Shown here piece by piece: positions 35,701 through 41,496 of a stretch of 64,000 bases of DNA. How positions within the stretch are numbered: position 1 is the first letter of the stretch; each line of letters opens with the position of its first letter. A program made the position numbers and the translations under genes. The notes under the pieces are model-generated. The model was given only the letters and a program-made list of their open reading frames with translations, did no database searches and was not told the origin of the DNA. The DNA comes from Apostichopus japonicus (lineage: Eukaryota; Echinodermata; Holothuroidea; Aspidochirotida; Stichopodidae): assembly GCF_037975245.1 (NCBI RefSeq), contig NC_092571.1, forward strand, positions 24,814,564 through 24,878,563, given 5' to 3'.

Positions 35701-37135
35701 TGATGTAGAACATTAATGCAAGAAAAACTTTCAAAATACTTTAAAGAAGCATCCAGTGATTCATTCAACTTCAAGAATCACACAAGGCTGAATTACACAA
35801 CACTGAATCAAGCAAGATTACATTCAAAGCTTCTTTAATTAGCTTTAGTGTTTCATTCAACTTAAAGAATCACACTCAAAGGCTTAAACAACATTGACAG
35901 AATCAAGCAAGATTACATTCTTAACTTCTTTAATGAGCTATTGGGTTTAATTCACACTTCAAGAACCACACAAGGCTTCCTTTACACAGCATTGACAGAA
36001 TCAAGCAAGATTATATTCTAAACTTCTTGAATTAGCTTTAGTGTTTCATTTAACTTAAAGAACCACACTCAAAGGCAATAAACAACATTGACAGTGTATG
36101 AAAGAAATCTTTTGTAATGCAATACTGGCAATTAGATGATATAAGTTTCAAGAAATATCACTGCTTGATATTACAGTACTGCATGCCACATTGCTAATAT
36201 ATGTAATGCCCTAAAGTTTCAAATTCTTTAATATTTCTCACAAAGAGGACTTTTTGAAGAAAAACTTAGTAAAAACATAAATATTAATAACTATGTGTAG
36301 ATTATGGCAGTAATATAACCATTGTCATCTGACATAAACAAGAAACCTTGAATGCTTGTTTAGTTATTTTTAGGCGATCTTTTTTCTTTGATTTGACCCT
36401 CTACTCCTATCTTCTTTTCCTCTCAGGTGATTCTCTACATAATGTCTCCAGGGACCCTACTCTTGATCCCCTGTTACTCGAACATGAAACCAAAAAGTTA
36501 GACGACTCATTCAATTCCTCTATGCGAGCTCATTCTCCTCCTACGAGCCTTTCCCCGAGAAGACTTAATTCCAGCCGACATCGGAGCTCATCTCCAGTGA
36601 GGCTAGGAACGCCTTCAAAAACATCAACTCCCACTGCTCGTAAGTGTTTCCCGCTCTGCATCAAACTTGCTTACTTTTTTTTATTTTTTATATCATCCAA
36701 TTTCTTTGCTTTGTTTACCCTTATATGTTTCTTCCTTAGATTTACAAGGTCTTCATGTTTGGGGAGGTGGTGTTTGTGATCGTATATAGGTGAAAATTCA
36801 GTGCAGAATAACTCAATTTTTGTGTTAAAGATTTTTTGAGTTTAAGCAAGAAACAAGCAGTATCATAGAAAACAGTCCATTTTGATGTTATGCTATTCCT
36901 TGGTGCCTTTCATTACTTTATACATACATACACTGTTTAGAATGATAGAATATCCTTGCTACACTGGTAATATTGTTCAGCAGTGTAAACGTTCCAGCAT
37001 AAGTTCATTACCATTTACCCATAGCGCTAGTTCCATTTACAATGAACATCTCTTTCATATTTTCATGCAGATTCCTCTTCAAACCGTAGCAACCGAAGGC
37101 CAAATTCTTCACTGCGATCCAGTTTACGGAAGTGA
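2434..37135 (+). CDS. CROCC: Rootletin (ciliary rootlet coiled-coil protein), 36 exons, 5' partial
   Basis: Rootletin polymerises into the ciliary rootlet below the basal body; vertebrate rootletin also links centrioles with C-NAP1. Exons: 2434-2730, 9343-9534, 10475-10558, 11667-11794, 12787-12952, 13807-13913, 14115-14336, 14778-15098, 15900-16065, 16366-16565, 17082-17264, 18477-18604, 19117-19280, 19954-20184, 20685-20861, 21658-21802, 22392-22561, 23103-23282, 23851-23985, 24309-24370, 25138-25313, 25781-25966, 26828-26946, 27553-27678, 28289-28568, 29179-29334, 29826-30037, 31036-31500, 32066-32346, 32867-32996, 33346-33546, 34112-34281, 34851-34992, 35135-35243, 36427-36639, 37071-37135. 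All introns are GT-AG, and phases join into 2162 codons plus TGA; human CROCC is about 2017 residues. Conserved blocks include SRVEDLLA, ELAIKY, KLQAYQ-GQQRQAQLVQ, ASLAQVN-MLREQLDQA, LQELRRQ and LSAAEGR. The N-terminal rootletin domain is followed by coiled coil, broken by Ser/Pro linkers near residues 506-540 and 1480-1535, with a third at 2095-2160. The start codon was not found. CROCC2 is a less likely alternative. Confidence 0.93.
2750..3014 (+). repeat. Pyrimidine-rich (CCCTCC-type) repeat in rootletin intron 1
   Basis: Almost pure C/T on the + strand begins about 20 bases after the exon donor. A block of about 100 bases (CAGACTCTGTCCCC ... CATCTGTCC) occurs twice, near 2808-2865 and 2912-2968. 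It is open in one frame only because pyrimidine tracts lack stops. Confidence 0.85.
4785..4959 (+). CDS. Candidate alternative first exon of rootletin
   Basis: The ATG at 4888 opens 24 codons of acidic sequence (ESGEDEDVFSEDQSQNGG, then YVKSR). It ends AGG|gtgcaa at 4959 in phase 0, the phase needed to join either the acidic exon at 7356 or the exon at 9343. A TATATATATA motif at about 4787 lies roughly 100 bases upstream of the ATG. The donor is weak and no homologue is recognised. The frame reads on for about 48 more codons into hydrophobic intron-like sequence. It could equally be a chance ORF. Confidence 0.3.
5822..6180 (+). repeat. Tandem duplication, about 212 bp period, in intron 1
   Basis: The block from about 5822 (GGGATAAAAGTTGTGTATAA...) to about 5970 (CCTATAAAAGTTTCC) recurs diverged at about 6034-6180. 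Both copies share TAGTTCATTGGCT, CCAGTGGCACT and AAGATAGCAA. Confidence 0.75.
6182..6260 (+). repeat. 17-18 bp tandem repeat (TACATATTATCCTTTC)
   Basis: About five near-perfect copies of the unit stand head to tail, immediately right of the 212-bp duplication. Confidence 0.9.
7356..7802 (+). CDS. Acidic alternative exon within rootletin intron 1 (cassette or terminal)
   Basis: The acceptor is tatacctcacag| at 7355, followed by an open frame in phase 0 that begins WEDAISLNRGVSRSLDDYNS. The sequence has coding character: an RRGERRYSDM stretch, a Ser/Pro patch (SPTHSRNGSASPRRFSEP), then a long Glu/Asp run from about 7590 to 7650. It ends at TGA 7800-7802. Both flanking rootletin exons are phase 0, so it could splice onto the exon ending at 2730. 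It then either terminates here, giving a short isoform, or leaves by a weak phase-0 donor GAG|gtggtg at 7787, giving a 144-codon in-frame cassette. An AATAAA near 8290 could serve the terminal form. I do not recognise this sequence in vertebrate rootletin. A separate small gene is the alternative. Confidence 0.5.
   Translation, partial: WEDAISLNRGVSRSLDDYNSEINHFIRRGERRYSDMTTGISPTHSRNGSASPRRFSEPVVTLDPAPVTNSMPSELEPHFEEDEEEEQEEDEDEEEEEEIETQATNHHSERYFLEGENGINGDESFYLNNEGALEVEAKSCETKEVVCP
8285..8300 (+). terminator. Possible polyadenylation signal for a short rootletin transcript
   Basis: AATAAA at about 8290 lies roughly 490 bases after the stop at 7802. It is relevant only if the acidic exon is terminal. 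Such hexamers are frequent by chance in this AT-rich DNA. Confidence 0.2.
9343..9534 (+). CDS. CROCC: Rootletin exon b
   Basis: Acceptor cacgtgcag|, donor AAG|gtagga, phase 0 to 0, 64 codons. It carries NVELRRKLEEEHASYKRK and LQAYQDGQQRQAQLVQKLQ, one of the most conserved blocks of the rootletin domain. Confidence 0.95.
10475..10558 (+). CDS. CROCC: Rootletin exon c
   Basis: Acceptor ctctacag|, donor ACT|gtgagt, phase 0 to 0, 28 codons beginning VLQYKRKCGDLESQL, which continues the rootletin domain. Confidence 0.9.
11667..11794 (+). CDS. CROCC: Rootletin exon d
   Basis: Acceptor cattcctag|, donor AGAG|gtaatt, phase 0 to 2. It ends LESTLIRLEEEQQR, matching the vertebrate block that precedes SASLAQVN. 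Confidence 0.93.
12787..12952 (+). CDS. CROCC: Rootletin exon e
   Basis: Acceptor cgatag|, donor AAG|gtaaaa, phase 2 to 0. It encodes STSLAQVNSMLREQLDQATE and ends ENEWREEEK. Confidence 0.94.
13440..13640 (+). repeat. Degenerate tandem repeat (GGATAATAGGGCCTACAT...)
   Basis: Seven or so imperfect 24-30 bp units (GATAGGATAATAGGGCCTACATTTTA type) stand in the intron just before exon f. They produce a spurious periodic antisense ORF. Confidence 0.85.
13807..13913 (+). CDS. CROCC: Rootletin exon f (SFN-YF-NEH block)
   Basis: Acceptor cctgacag|, donor AAAG|gtaaaa, phase 0 to 2. SFNDYFNNEHNRLLSLWRSV is a hallmark of rootletin-family proteins. Confidence 0.96.
14115..14336 (+). CDS. CROCC: Rootletin exon g
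   Basis: Acceptor tatcatcag|, donor GCTAA|gtaggt, phase 2 to 2. The donor is fixed by phase: reading through it would meet TAG two bases later, whereas AA joins A of the next exon to give Lys. Confidence 0.9.
14778..15098 (+). CDS. CROCC: Rootletin exon h
   Basis: Acceptor cattcccag|, donor TTGAG|gtaagt, phase 2 to 2. It contains LHAALRDIAQAVIQDAEGS, aligned with the vertebrate LRDLAQAVLSDSES block, then an acidic segment that leads into the first Ser/Pro linker. Confidence 0.94.
15900..16065 (+). CDS. CROCC: Rootletin exon i (first Ser/Pro/Arg linker, two in-frame acceptors)
   Basis: Acceptor aaaacccag| at 15899, donor CAA|gtgagt, phase 2 to 0. A second acceptor, cccctcgcag| at 15956, is in the same phase and would drop 19 residues (RSKSPSYSRFSTPHSPSPR). 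The rest reads RAGSPMRSPSRMRSP, then DSTFSAVQAALQKRQLQVQ, which aligns with the vertebrate SALHKRQLQVQ block. Repeated SP motifs suggest proline-directed phosphorylation (inference). Confidence 0.92.
16141..16207 (+). pseudogene. Duplicated 3' end of rootletin exon j inside the preceding intron
   Basis: About 66 bases (GATGATGCCTGTAGAG...TCTGGAAGGTAAG) repeat the last 55 bases of exon j and its donor at 16510-16576, with about six mismatches. The translation remains open (DDACRGRDRIRNSLEVSGR). No good acceptor precedes it, so it is probably not spliced in. Confidence 0.9.
16366..16565 (+). CDS. CROCC: Rootletin exon j
   Basis: Acceptor aacctag| after a T run, donor GGAAG|gtaaga, phase 2 at the donor. 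Coiled-coil sequence ELKVKLGSSKDEISSLKKK onward, ending NSLEASGR. Confidence 0.92.
17082..17264 (+). CDS. CROCC: Rootletin exon k
   Basis: Acceptor attttcag|, donor AGAAG|gtaaga, phase 2 to 2. Coiled coil with NEQIEALNNENERLQAANA, the equivalent of the vertebrate QQAEELRQEREKLQAA region. Confidence 0.92.
17340..17718 (+). repeat. Minisatellite, CTCCTCACCCCTCCTAGACTCCC type
   Basis: About 12 or more imperfect copies of a 25-35 bp pyrimidine-rich unit stand in tandem. The + strand is almost devoid of G except in TAGACT or TAGGCT, giving strong strand asymmetry. Confidence 0.93.
17795..17955 (+). repeat. SINE-like element with B-box and MIR/CORE-like segment
   Basis: GGTTTGAGTCCTGGCC at about 17803 resembles a tRNA B box. 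CACTGTGTCCTTGGGCAAGT, then CACTT, near 17829 resembles the conserved central segment of CORE/MIR-type SINEs and related marine SINEs. A run of (ACTTGAA)-like words follows. Family naming is from memory. Confidence 0.5.
18105..18352 (+). mobile_element. tRNA-derived SINE, diverged copy
   Basis: A tRNA-like head (AAGCTCAGCCGTTAACGC, then GAGTTCGAGTGACTCC) is followed by a body with ACTTCGGTCAGCTTGCGG and GCGAGTTCCTACTTGCAGG, and by a (TACA)n tail at 18333-18345. Body and tail match the minus-strand SINE at 63605-63868, so both belong to one family. This copy has decayed A and B boxes. Confidence 0.75.
18477..18604 (+). CDS. CROCC: Rootletin exon l
   Basis: Acceptor gaattacag|, donor GATAG|gtgggg, phase 2 to 1. 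It encodes HKLLEQMEGKNSTLKEELV, aligned with the vertebrate HRQLEQLEGKRSVLAKELV block. Confidence 0.94.
19117..19280 (+). CDS. CROCC: Rootletin exon m
   Basis: Acceptor tcttaaaag| (an unusual AAAG end), donor CAG|gtaaag, phase 1 to 0. It encodes SAEESSLRDAIHKMQALNEG and LAQDKIDLNKVIAQ, strongly rootletin-like. Confidence 0.95.
19954..20184 (+). CDS. CROCC: Rootletin exon n
   Basis: Acceptor ggtctgcag|, donor CAG|gtgtgc, phase 0 to 0, 77 codons of charged coiled coil beginning MEDEKTALLRDKNEVELEK. Confidence 0.92.
20240..20612 (+). repeat. ATACAATACC-type microsatellite-like array
   Basis: Irregular repeats of ATACAATAC, ACCATAC and ATGATACA run for about 370 bases between exons n and o. Stops are rare on the + strand, so it yields spurious small ORFs. 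Confidence 0.9.
20685..20861 (+). CDS. CROCC: Rootletin exon o
   Basis: Acceptor taattacag|, donor GAG|gtattt, phase 0 to 0. It ends AELVVQLTAAERENRAQSE, the counterpart of the vertebrate AGLAVQLVAAEREGRTLSE block. Confidence 0.94.
21052..21366 (+). repeat. Tandem repeat, about 120-127 bp unit, 2.5 copies
   Basis: AAGGAGCAATATTTCAG recurs at about 21102, 21229 and 21349, with GGGGTTGAGTTTGAAGTTAC and TGTTTGTCAGGTACTGCT between. It gives a periodic spurious ORF. Confidence 0.92.
21658..21802 (+). CDS. CROCC: Rootletin exon p
   Basis: Acceptor ctcgacag|, donor GGGAG|gtacat, phase 0 to 1. LNSDKESLESGVYELQQAAA, LENRKEQLEGEFQ and LAKEALG align with the vertebrate LEKEALEGSLFEVQRQLAQLE region. 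Confidence 0.94.
22392..22561 (+). CDS. CROCC: Rootletin exon q
   Basis: Acceptor cacctctag|, donor AAG|gtaaca, phase 1 to 0. It ends HEEDVERLIREK, like vertebrate HEEDLQRLQREK. Confidence 0.93.
23103..23282 (+). CDS. CROCC: Rootletin exon r
   Basis: Acceptor tcccgtcag|, donor CAG|gtatgt, phase 0 to 0. LREEMANLQRDRDESLLIAE, then NDRQQ, matches the vertebrate IAALQQERDEGLLLAESEKQQ block. Confidence 0.95.
23851..23985 (+). CDS. CROCC: Rootletin exon s
   Basis: Acceptor gatcgacag|, donor AAG|gtacga, phase 0 to 0. SLSMAETEKNQLLEKLNNTQ continues the same conserved block. Confidence 0.94.
24309..24370 (+). CDS. CROCC: Rootletin exon t (62 nt)
   Basis: Acceptor atctccag|, donor GCAAA|gtaagg, phase 0 to 2. 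It encodes EALNAAQDDIKDLRSKFEE. It is the shortest internal exon; the phases of both neighbours require it. Confidence 0.88.
25138..25313 (+). CDS. CROCC: Rootletin exon u
   Basis: Acceptor tttgtag|, donor GAAG|gtacag, phase 2 to 1. VNELKTQLKMVEEARDNVRR, then DLIDAHRKIRE, aligns with vertebrate LRTQLRLLEDARDGLRRELLEAQRKLRE. Confidence 0.95.
25781..25966 (+). CDS. CROCC: Rootletin exon v
   Basis: Acceptor gaaatacag|, donor GCTG|gtaggt, phase 1 to 1. It encodes AREKDAIGQANEELRDKIKK, then NEAERIQL, a conserved stretch of the coiled coil. Confidence 0.95.
25995..26275 (+). repeat. Degenerate repeat of TATCCCCTGAGTT-like words
   Basis: Words such as ATCCCCTGAGTT, ATCCCTTGAA and CATCCTCC recur every 25-35 bases after the donor. 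It looks like an eroded minisatellite. Confidence 0.5.
26828..26946 (+). CDS. CROCC: Rootletin exon w
   Basis: Acceptor ttctctag|, donor CAG|gtttgt, phase 1 to 0. GIQKEAGELRNSLREVEKSR, then LEARRDLQELRRQ, is nearly identical in pattern to vertebrate rootletin. Confidence 0.97.
27553..27678 (+). CDS. CROCC: Rootletin exon x
   Basis: Acceptor gcttacag|, donor AAA|gttagt, phase 0 to 0, 42 codons beginning LKVLEGDQTKKMQEVMELQ. Confidence 0.92.
28289..28568 (+). CDS. CROCC: Rootletin exon y
   Basis: Acceptor tctatag|, donor GAAG|gtaaac, phase 0 to 1. It ends LKLSAAEGRVNGLEAQLAQI, matching vertebrate LRLSAAEGRAQGLEAELARV. Confidence 0.96.
29179..29334 (+). CDS. CROCC: Rootletin exon z (second Ser/Pro/Arg linker, first part)
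   Basis: Acceptor cgttccag|, donor AAGG|gtaaga, phase 1 to 1. SSLRRTLGIG aligns with vertebrate SALRRGLGLG. The exon then becomes KRSRSPTRRRARSPHK, an SP-rich basic linker. Confidence 0.93.
29826..30037 (+). CDS. CROCC: Rootletin exon aa (second linker, second part)
   Basis: Acceptor tcacccag|, donor AGG|gtgagt, phase 1 to 0. SPIPRTGSPDLAERPLSPDR precedes IDPETIRIALRDFAQRLKGI, which aligns with vertebrate LDPEAVRGALREFLQELRS. Confidence 0.95.
31036..31500 (+). CDS. CROCC: Rootletin exon ab (largest exon)
   Basis: Acceptor ctcttttag|, donor CAG|gtgagt, phase 0 to 0, 155 codons. ADGRLSSAQTALMLQEETLR, then RNERERKGLLEKI, aligns with the vertebrate VDGRLSGVQAELALQEESVRR block. Confidence 0.96.
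32066..32346 (+). CDS. CROCC: Rootletin exon ac
   Basis: Acceptor gcaatgaag| (AAG), donor GCCAG|gtaaga, phase 0 to 2. SLQLTIDRLSGALAKSEND aligns with vertebrate TLQLTVERLNGALAKVEES. It ends DRRVLQERLDAAR. Confidence 0.95.
32867..32996 (+). CDS. CROCC: Rootletin exon ad
   Basis: Acceptor ctttatcag|, donor GAG|gtatgg, phase 2 to 0. Coiled coil QSASDAKRQNHQLMEKVQQ. Confidence 0.92.
33346..33546 (+). CDS. CROCC: Rootletin exon ae
   Basis: Acceptor aattaacag|, donor AAA|gtaagc, phase 0 to 0. LEADKRELERSSGRLEKDKT, then ALKKTLDK, matches vertebrate LEAEKREVERSALRLEKDRVALRRTLDK. Confidence 0.97.
33820..33925 (+). repeat. TATATCTTATGTGTATTT-type repeat
   Basis: Five or so imperfect 20-30 bp units of TATATATCTTATGTGTAT stand in the intron after exon ae. 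Confidence 0.8.
34112..34281 (+). CDS. CROCC: Rootletin exon af
   Basis: Acceptor ttttgatag|, donor AGAG|gtaaga, phase 0 to 2. It begins VEREKIKTEE, the continuation of the conserved TLDKVEREK motif. Confidence 0.94.
34851..34992 (+). CDS. CROCC: Rootletin exon ag
   Basis: Acceptor attttgcag|, donor CAG|gtaaga, phase 2 to 0. AQSEKTLEARERAHRQTVKG, then LKEQ, aligns with vertebrate AQTERTLEARERAHRQRVRGLEEQ. Confidence 0.97.
35135..35243 (+). CDS. CROCC: Rootletin exon ah
   Basis: Acceptor tttaccag|, donor GTTAA|gtaagt, phase 0 to 1. NNILRDQLEKEMKKRQSYI is near the C-terminal end of the vertebrate protein. Confidence 0.9.
35755..36095 (+). repeat. Tandem repeat, about 96 bp unit, 3.5 copies
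   Basis: AATCAAGCAAGATTA recurs at about 35806, 35901 and 36000, separated by TTCATTCAACTTAAAGAATCA and CACACAAGGCT variants. Copies are diverged, so the expansion is not recent. Confidence 0.9.
36427..36639 (+). CDS. CROCC: Rootletin exon ai (C-terminal Ser/Pro/Arg segment)
   Basis: Acceptor cctctcag|, donor GCTC|gtaagt, phase 1 to 1. RAHSPPTSLSPRRLNSSRHR, then SSSPVRLGTPSKTSTPTA, forms a third SP-rich basic stretch. Homology to the vertebrate C-terminus is weaker here. The exon is supported by open frame, phase and composition. Confidence 0.88.
37071..37135 (+). CDS. CROCC: Rootletin last coding exon
   Basis: Acceptor ttcatgcag|, phase 1. It encodes HSSSNRSNRRPNSSLRSSLR, then K, followed by TGA at 37133-37135. 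The basic serine-rich end continues the character of the previous exon. Confidence 0.85.
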
Positions 37136-39234
37136 CCCCTCCCAGCGGAGGAATCAACGAGACAGTGATGATAGTCAAACTATATTTCATTATCAATACA
37201 TTCCAATTAATTAAAATAACAAATGATCATGAAAACGTAAACAAAAGTCATATCAGTCCCAAGTTTTCTTGTACCTGGGAGAAGAATAAAGATTGAAGAG
37301 ATAGTAGATTAATCTTCATTCCAAATTAATTAGGAACCCCAAACAGAATGAAGAAGAAACAAGACTACTATAACATTAAAGTGAACTATTCTGATAGGAA
37401 TGAGTATTGGAAATACTATCAAGCTAAGTTCTTAAACTCTACAAAGAGTTTTCCTATTTTCCAATAATTTTTATTCTACCTTCATAGGCCTTCTTGAAAG
37501 TGACTAAAAGTACTTTGATTGGTGAATTCCATGAGCAGGCCATTGCTTGACCTTGGATTGAAGCATTTACAAAGTTACAACATTTTACAATAGATGTCAG
37601 TATTGCTATACTACCTCCACCAATCAATGTGAAGTAAATATTACAAATTGGATTAGATTCCACTGTTTGTAAGAATATACTCAATTCAGGAAATCTACAG
37701 GGATTTAATCATTTACTTTGTCTTATTTCATCAACTGGTAATGTAACCAGAAATGTAACTAATTGAAGACTGGAAAACCTTTATCTGGTTTTTCCCAAAT
37801 ATCTAGAAATTCTTTTCAAGTATTTCGCAATTTAAATTGTCTGTTATAGTAATCCATGCATCATTTCATCACAAATTACATTTTTTCCAGACTGAAGGCA
37901 ACTGTTCACTCCTTTAAGAAGTAAGTGAGATAGCCTACCACTGTAAAATAATGGTTTAATTCAGCCTAATGTTATATAATAAAACTTGTGCAGTAGCTTT
38001 GACTATTCCGCTACTTATAAGAGGAGTTTGGCTAAATTTGCAGGACGATGTAGACAACTAAATGGTTTGTTTGTAAATCTTGTGAAACCTGTTAAATTTA
38101 CCTTAAATGTATTATCAAAATCTTGCTTGTTTGTATAATTGTGAAAATTGAGAAATTAATATTGCATTGATTGTAACAGAATTTTGTAAATAATTTGTGG
38201 CAGTGACAAGTTTTAGAATGATACTTTTGTTTTAATTTTACCTTTGTAGCATATCACCTATTTATAAATATAATTTTTTTTTAAATTTTTAGAATTGATT
38301 ATAAATGTTACTTTGGTAATATGCATGTTTAATTATGCAATGGACTTAACGTGTGCTTTATCATATGGTTTAAGTACAGGACTTAAAAAGTCTTCACTTA
38401 CCTTGTAATGAAAATTGAAACATTTTCATTGTTTGAATTAAGTCTCTTTTCCTTGGTAGTTATAGAAAAAAAGCATGTTATTTTCAATTATTTCCCACTT
38501 TGTGGGTTTTCTATCTGATGCTGTTTGATTTTATGAGATAAAAATGTCACCATGTTGGTTGATTACTTTACAGTGAGAGATGAGAGCATTCCCGTAAGAA
38601 GAAAGAATGCTTCCTTCACAAAGAGATAAAAGTACATTTCAGTTATTAATTGTAATTGGCTTGTGAAATTTTCATGGCCAGTGTACATCCTCAGACTTCT
38701 ATGATGTTATTTTACATTAGCATGGGAAAGTGAAACAAGGGTAAATCAATGATTCCTTTATTATTATTCTTTTATACTTATAGTTTAGCATTCCTTAATT
38801 GTAAAACTGTGTTTGGTTGGTCGATACGGCAGATAAGACATGGGGCGGGCAGGGGAAGGGGGGGGGGGGGAGGGTTAGGTAGAGTAACTTTAGGAAAGGG
38901 TTTAAACTATCACCTTGATGTCAAAGTGGCTTATGTAGTGCCTTAATTGGTGCCAAAACTTGAAGGCATTCTTAAAAAAAAAGATTTTCTTTGGCTGATG
39001 GATTTTTATTTTATTTATTCTTTGTGTGTGTGTGGTGGTTCAATTTCTAGTAGTAGCCATAGAGTTTACAGGATGACCATGCTCAATGTCTTTTGTTACG
39101 TTATATTTACCTTGTTATTTCTGTGAATGCACTTTAATAGCTTGAAATCAACACTGTACATTGTTTAGTTTTGGTGGAAGGTCGATAACTGCAGATTCTT
39201 GTTAGTTTGATGCAAAAGTCAAAGATGCAACCAA

Positions 39235-39400
39235 GGTATCTGACGGATGATAAGACATGGTAAGACAAATGTCCTGAAAGACAAACGTCCTGAAAGACGT
39301 CTCTCTCTAAACGTTTAAAGTAGCTGAGGGATGATAAGACGTGGGAAGACAATAGTCCTGAAAGACACTTCTGTGTGAATGTTTGAAGTTTTTTTAAAGT
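39235..39400 (+). repeat. Two-copy tandem repeat, about 84 bp
   Basis: GGATGATAAGAC at 39245 and 39329, and GTCCTGAAAGAC three times, mark two diverged copies. Confidence 0.75.
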
Positions 39401-40993
39401 CCCAGTTACCTTCATCAATCTTCAACCTCAACAAAAAAAACATTGTCAGAATTTAATGCTGTTATTGTTTACATTTTAATGTTTTAAGTGTGTTTGTGTG
39501 ATGAAGGGGATTTTGAAATTAATATAATGTGATGGCAACAGACTACAGTAAGGTATGAATTGGTAGTTGTCATTTATGTTAACATAGTCTATGTTGTGGA
39601 AAGATGTGATGTTTAATAAAATGTTTGTATATTAAATGTCTCAGCAGAAGAAGAATCCAACCCCCAATAGCTTGCGCATTTACGCACAAAATATTTGTAA
39701 AGCTGTTGTCGTAACTGTTTTGTGTCCTATGCCAATGGTTAGCATGAACTGAAGACGTTTAGACCATTTGTCCTGTGAAATGGCAATTTGTTTGTTTTTT
39801 ATTGCAAATCCTCTGATATTAGATTCTATGGTTTTATTACTCTGGACTTTTTTCTGTAATTGTAACAATTTTGTTTAATATGTTCACACACCTTGAGCCA
39901 TCAATCTTAATGCCATTTTCTGAAAGAGTTTAAACGGTCTGAACTTTCTTTCTGTTTATTCCTTTTAGTTTATCATTTTCGAACACAAGCACATTCCTGC
40001 TCATCCCATCTATTTTTGACAACTTTACGTGTTTTTAGTATTTCTCTGTTCTTGTATCTTACAATATTCGGGTCTCTTCTCCCCATACTTTGGATTGTCT
40101 TGATGTATTGCAGATGGTAATTGTTTGTATAACACTGTACTGACTTGGTTCTAAAACCTGTCAACTTCATCCTTAGGATGACTTTCTGCCAAGATAATCG
40201 TGAACTACAAGTTTGATTTTTTCCGTGAATAAGTGGTTTTTATTAAAAAAGGTGATGTCATATTTTATAATTATTATTTTAATTAATTATTTGGAAGCGT
40301 ATTTACAACTAAGTATGATTTACTGTGTGATTTTCAATTGCCAAAAGAAGGTTAGTAATTTTTTAGTTTTAATTTCATAGTTGACATTTCCATAGTTCAC
40401 TTGTAATTAGTTATTTCCCTTGAACTTTGCATTTTCCGGGAATTTTTTTTATGGTAAACCACACAAGTATATCTTTCATGTAAGGAATCTTATTGTAGAT
40501 AAAGTGCCTTACTGTTATTGAGTATTGCCAATAGTAGAATCCCCTACAATTAACGGTAGAAACTATAAATGAAAAAATCAACTTGTAGGTGTATTTTATG
40601 GTATATTTGTCAAGCGATCAATTGATCACTTTAGTGAATTTTAATTTATTGGTATAGACTAATTTCTCTCAAGTTTTTATTAATTGATTCTGTGCTTAGT
40701 TAAGTAATTCCCTTATTGATTAATCTATTGATTGAATGATCGATCTTTAACCTGATAGATTAATTGGACAAATGCACTTTTATTTTAGTGATAATTAGAT
40801 TAATAAATTGATTGATTTAGATCTTGATCGGATTCGATGGTAATGCACCCAATTGACTACTGGTGACCATGTTCCATATTAGTGAAACTAGATAATGAGT
40901 GGACTTATTATTATTTTTATTCAACTATTAGGTATTTTAATATGATTTTAAGACTGCTTGCTGTGTCAAAGGGAAGCTTATGTTGATTGATGA

Positions 40994-40999
40994 AATAAA
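40994..40999 (+). terminator. Candidate polyadenylation signal
   Basis: AATAAA is followed by TTTGTCATTTTGTCTGTTGT at 41021-41040, a plausible downstream element. If used it would give rootletin a 3' UTR of nearly 4 kb. Confidence 0.3.
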
Positions 41000-41132
41000 A
41001 GAATGAATCTCACAGAAAGCTTTGTCATTTTGTCTGTTGTCAACCCTGAGTAGAATATTGTACCAAAGATTGATATTCATAAACTTTGAAGAAAAAACAA
41101 GTCAATCAACTTAACAATGGTAAAAGTAAGTT

Positions 41133-41172
41133 GGCCTGACGTTTCGATCCTAGCAGGATCTTCTTCAAAGGC
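41133..41172 (-). ncRNA. Hammerhead-ribozyme-like hairpin of a Penelope-type repeat (decayed)
   Basis: On the minus strand the order is GCCT, TTGAAGA, a 6-bp stem (GATCCT-GCT-AGGATC), then GAAAC GTC and AGGC. That is the layout of a hammerhead core (CUGANGA, stem II, GAAA), with the first core C replaced by U, and GCCT/AGGC able to pair as stem I. Such motifs occur in terminal repeats of Penelope-like elements. No reverse transcriptase of that class is seen. A related shorter motif lies at 59169-59214. Confidence 0.35.
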
Positions 41173-41467
41173 TAAATGACAAGTAACAGACGGGACAAAA
41201 ACACACAGAATACAGACAGGTTAATGAGCACGGTGAACACAATGAGATAGATGAAAGGGGATTATAAGTAGACAAGGGATGGAGAGAAGAAAGAAAGAAA
41301 CCAACAGGGGAAGAGGAGAGGTAGGAGATAAACTGTGGAGAGACAAAGAGAGGATTAAGGGAAGGGGTAGGGAATAAACTGGAGAAGGACAAAGACAGAA
41401 AGGTGTGGAGAAAAAAAGGGTGGAAGAGAGCTATGAGAAGAGGAGTGATTGAGGGGGGGGGGGGGGG
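41173..41467 (+). repeat. Purine-rich tract ending in a poly-G run
   Basis: About 290 bases rich in A and G (GAGAAG, GGGAAGGGG words) run from the ribozyme-like motif to a 15-base G run at 41453-41467. It may be part of the same repeat element. Confidence 0.5.
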
Positions 41468-41496
41468 TATTTAGAGAAATTCGTTGGCGTCCATAA

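Larger units (their letters stand above)
37136..41010 (+). other. Rootletin 3' side: probable 3' UTR and intergenic DNA
   Basis: There is no coding exon. Candidate AATAAA signals lie at 37285, 39615 and 40994; the last is followed within 25-50 bases by a T/G-rich tract. The transcript end cannot be decided from sequence alone. The stretch holds a G run at 38860-38871 and a two-copy repeat at 39235-39400. Confidence 0.6.
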
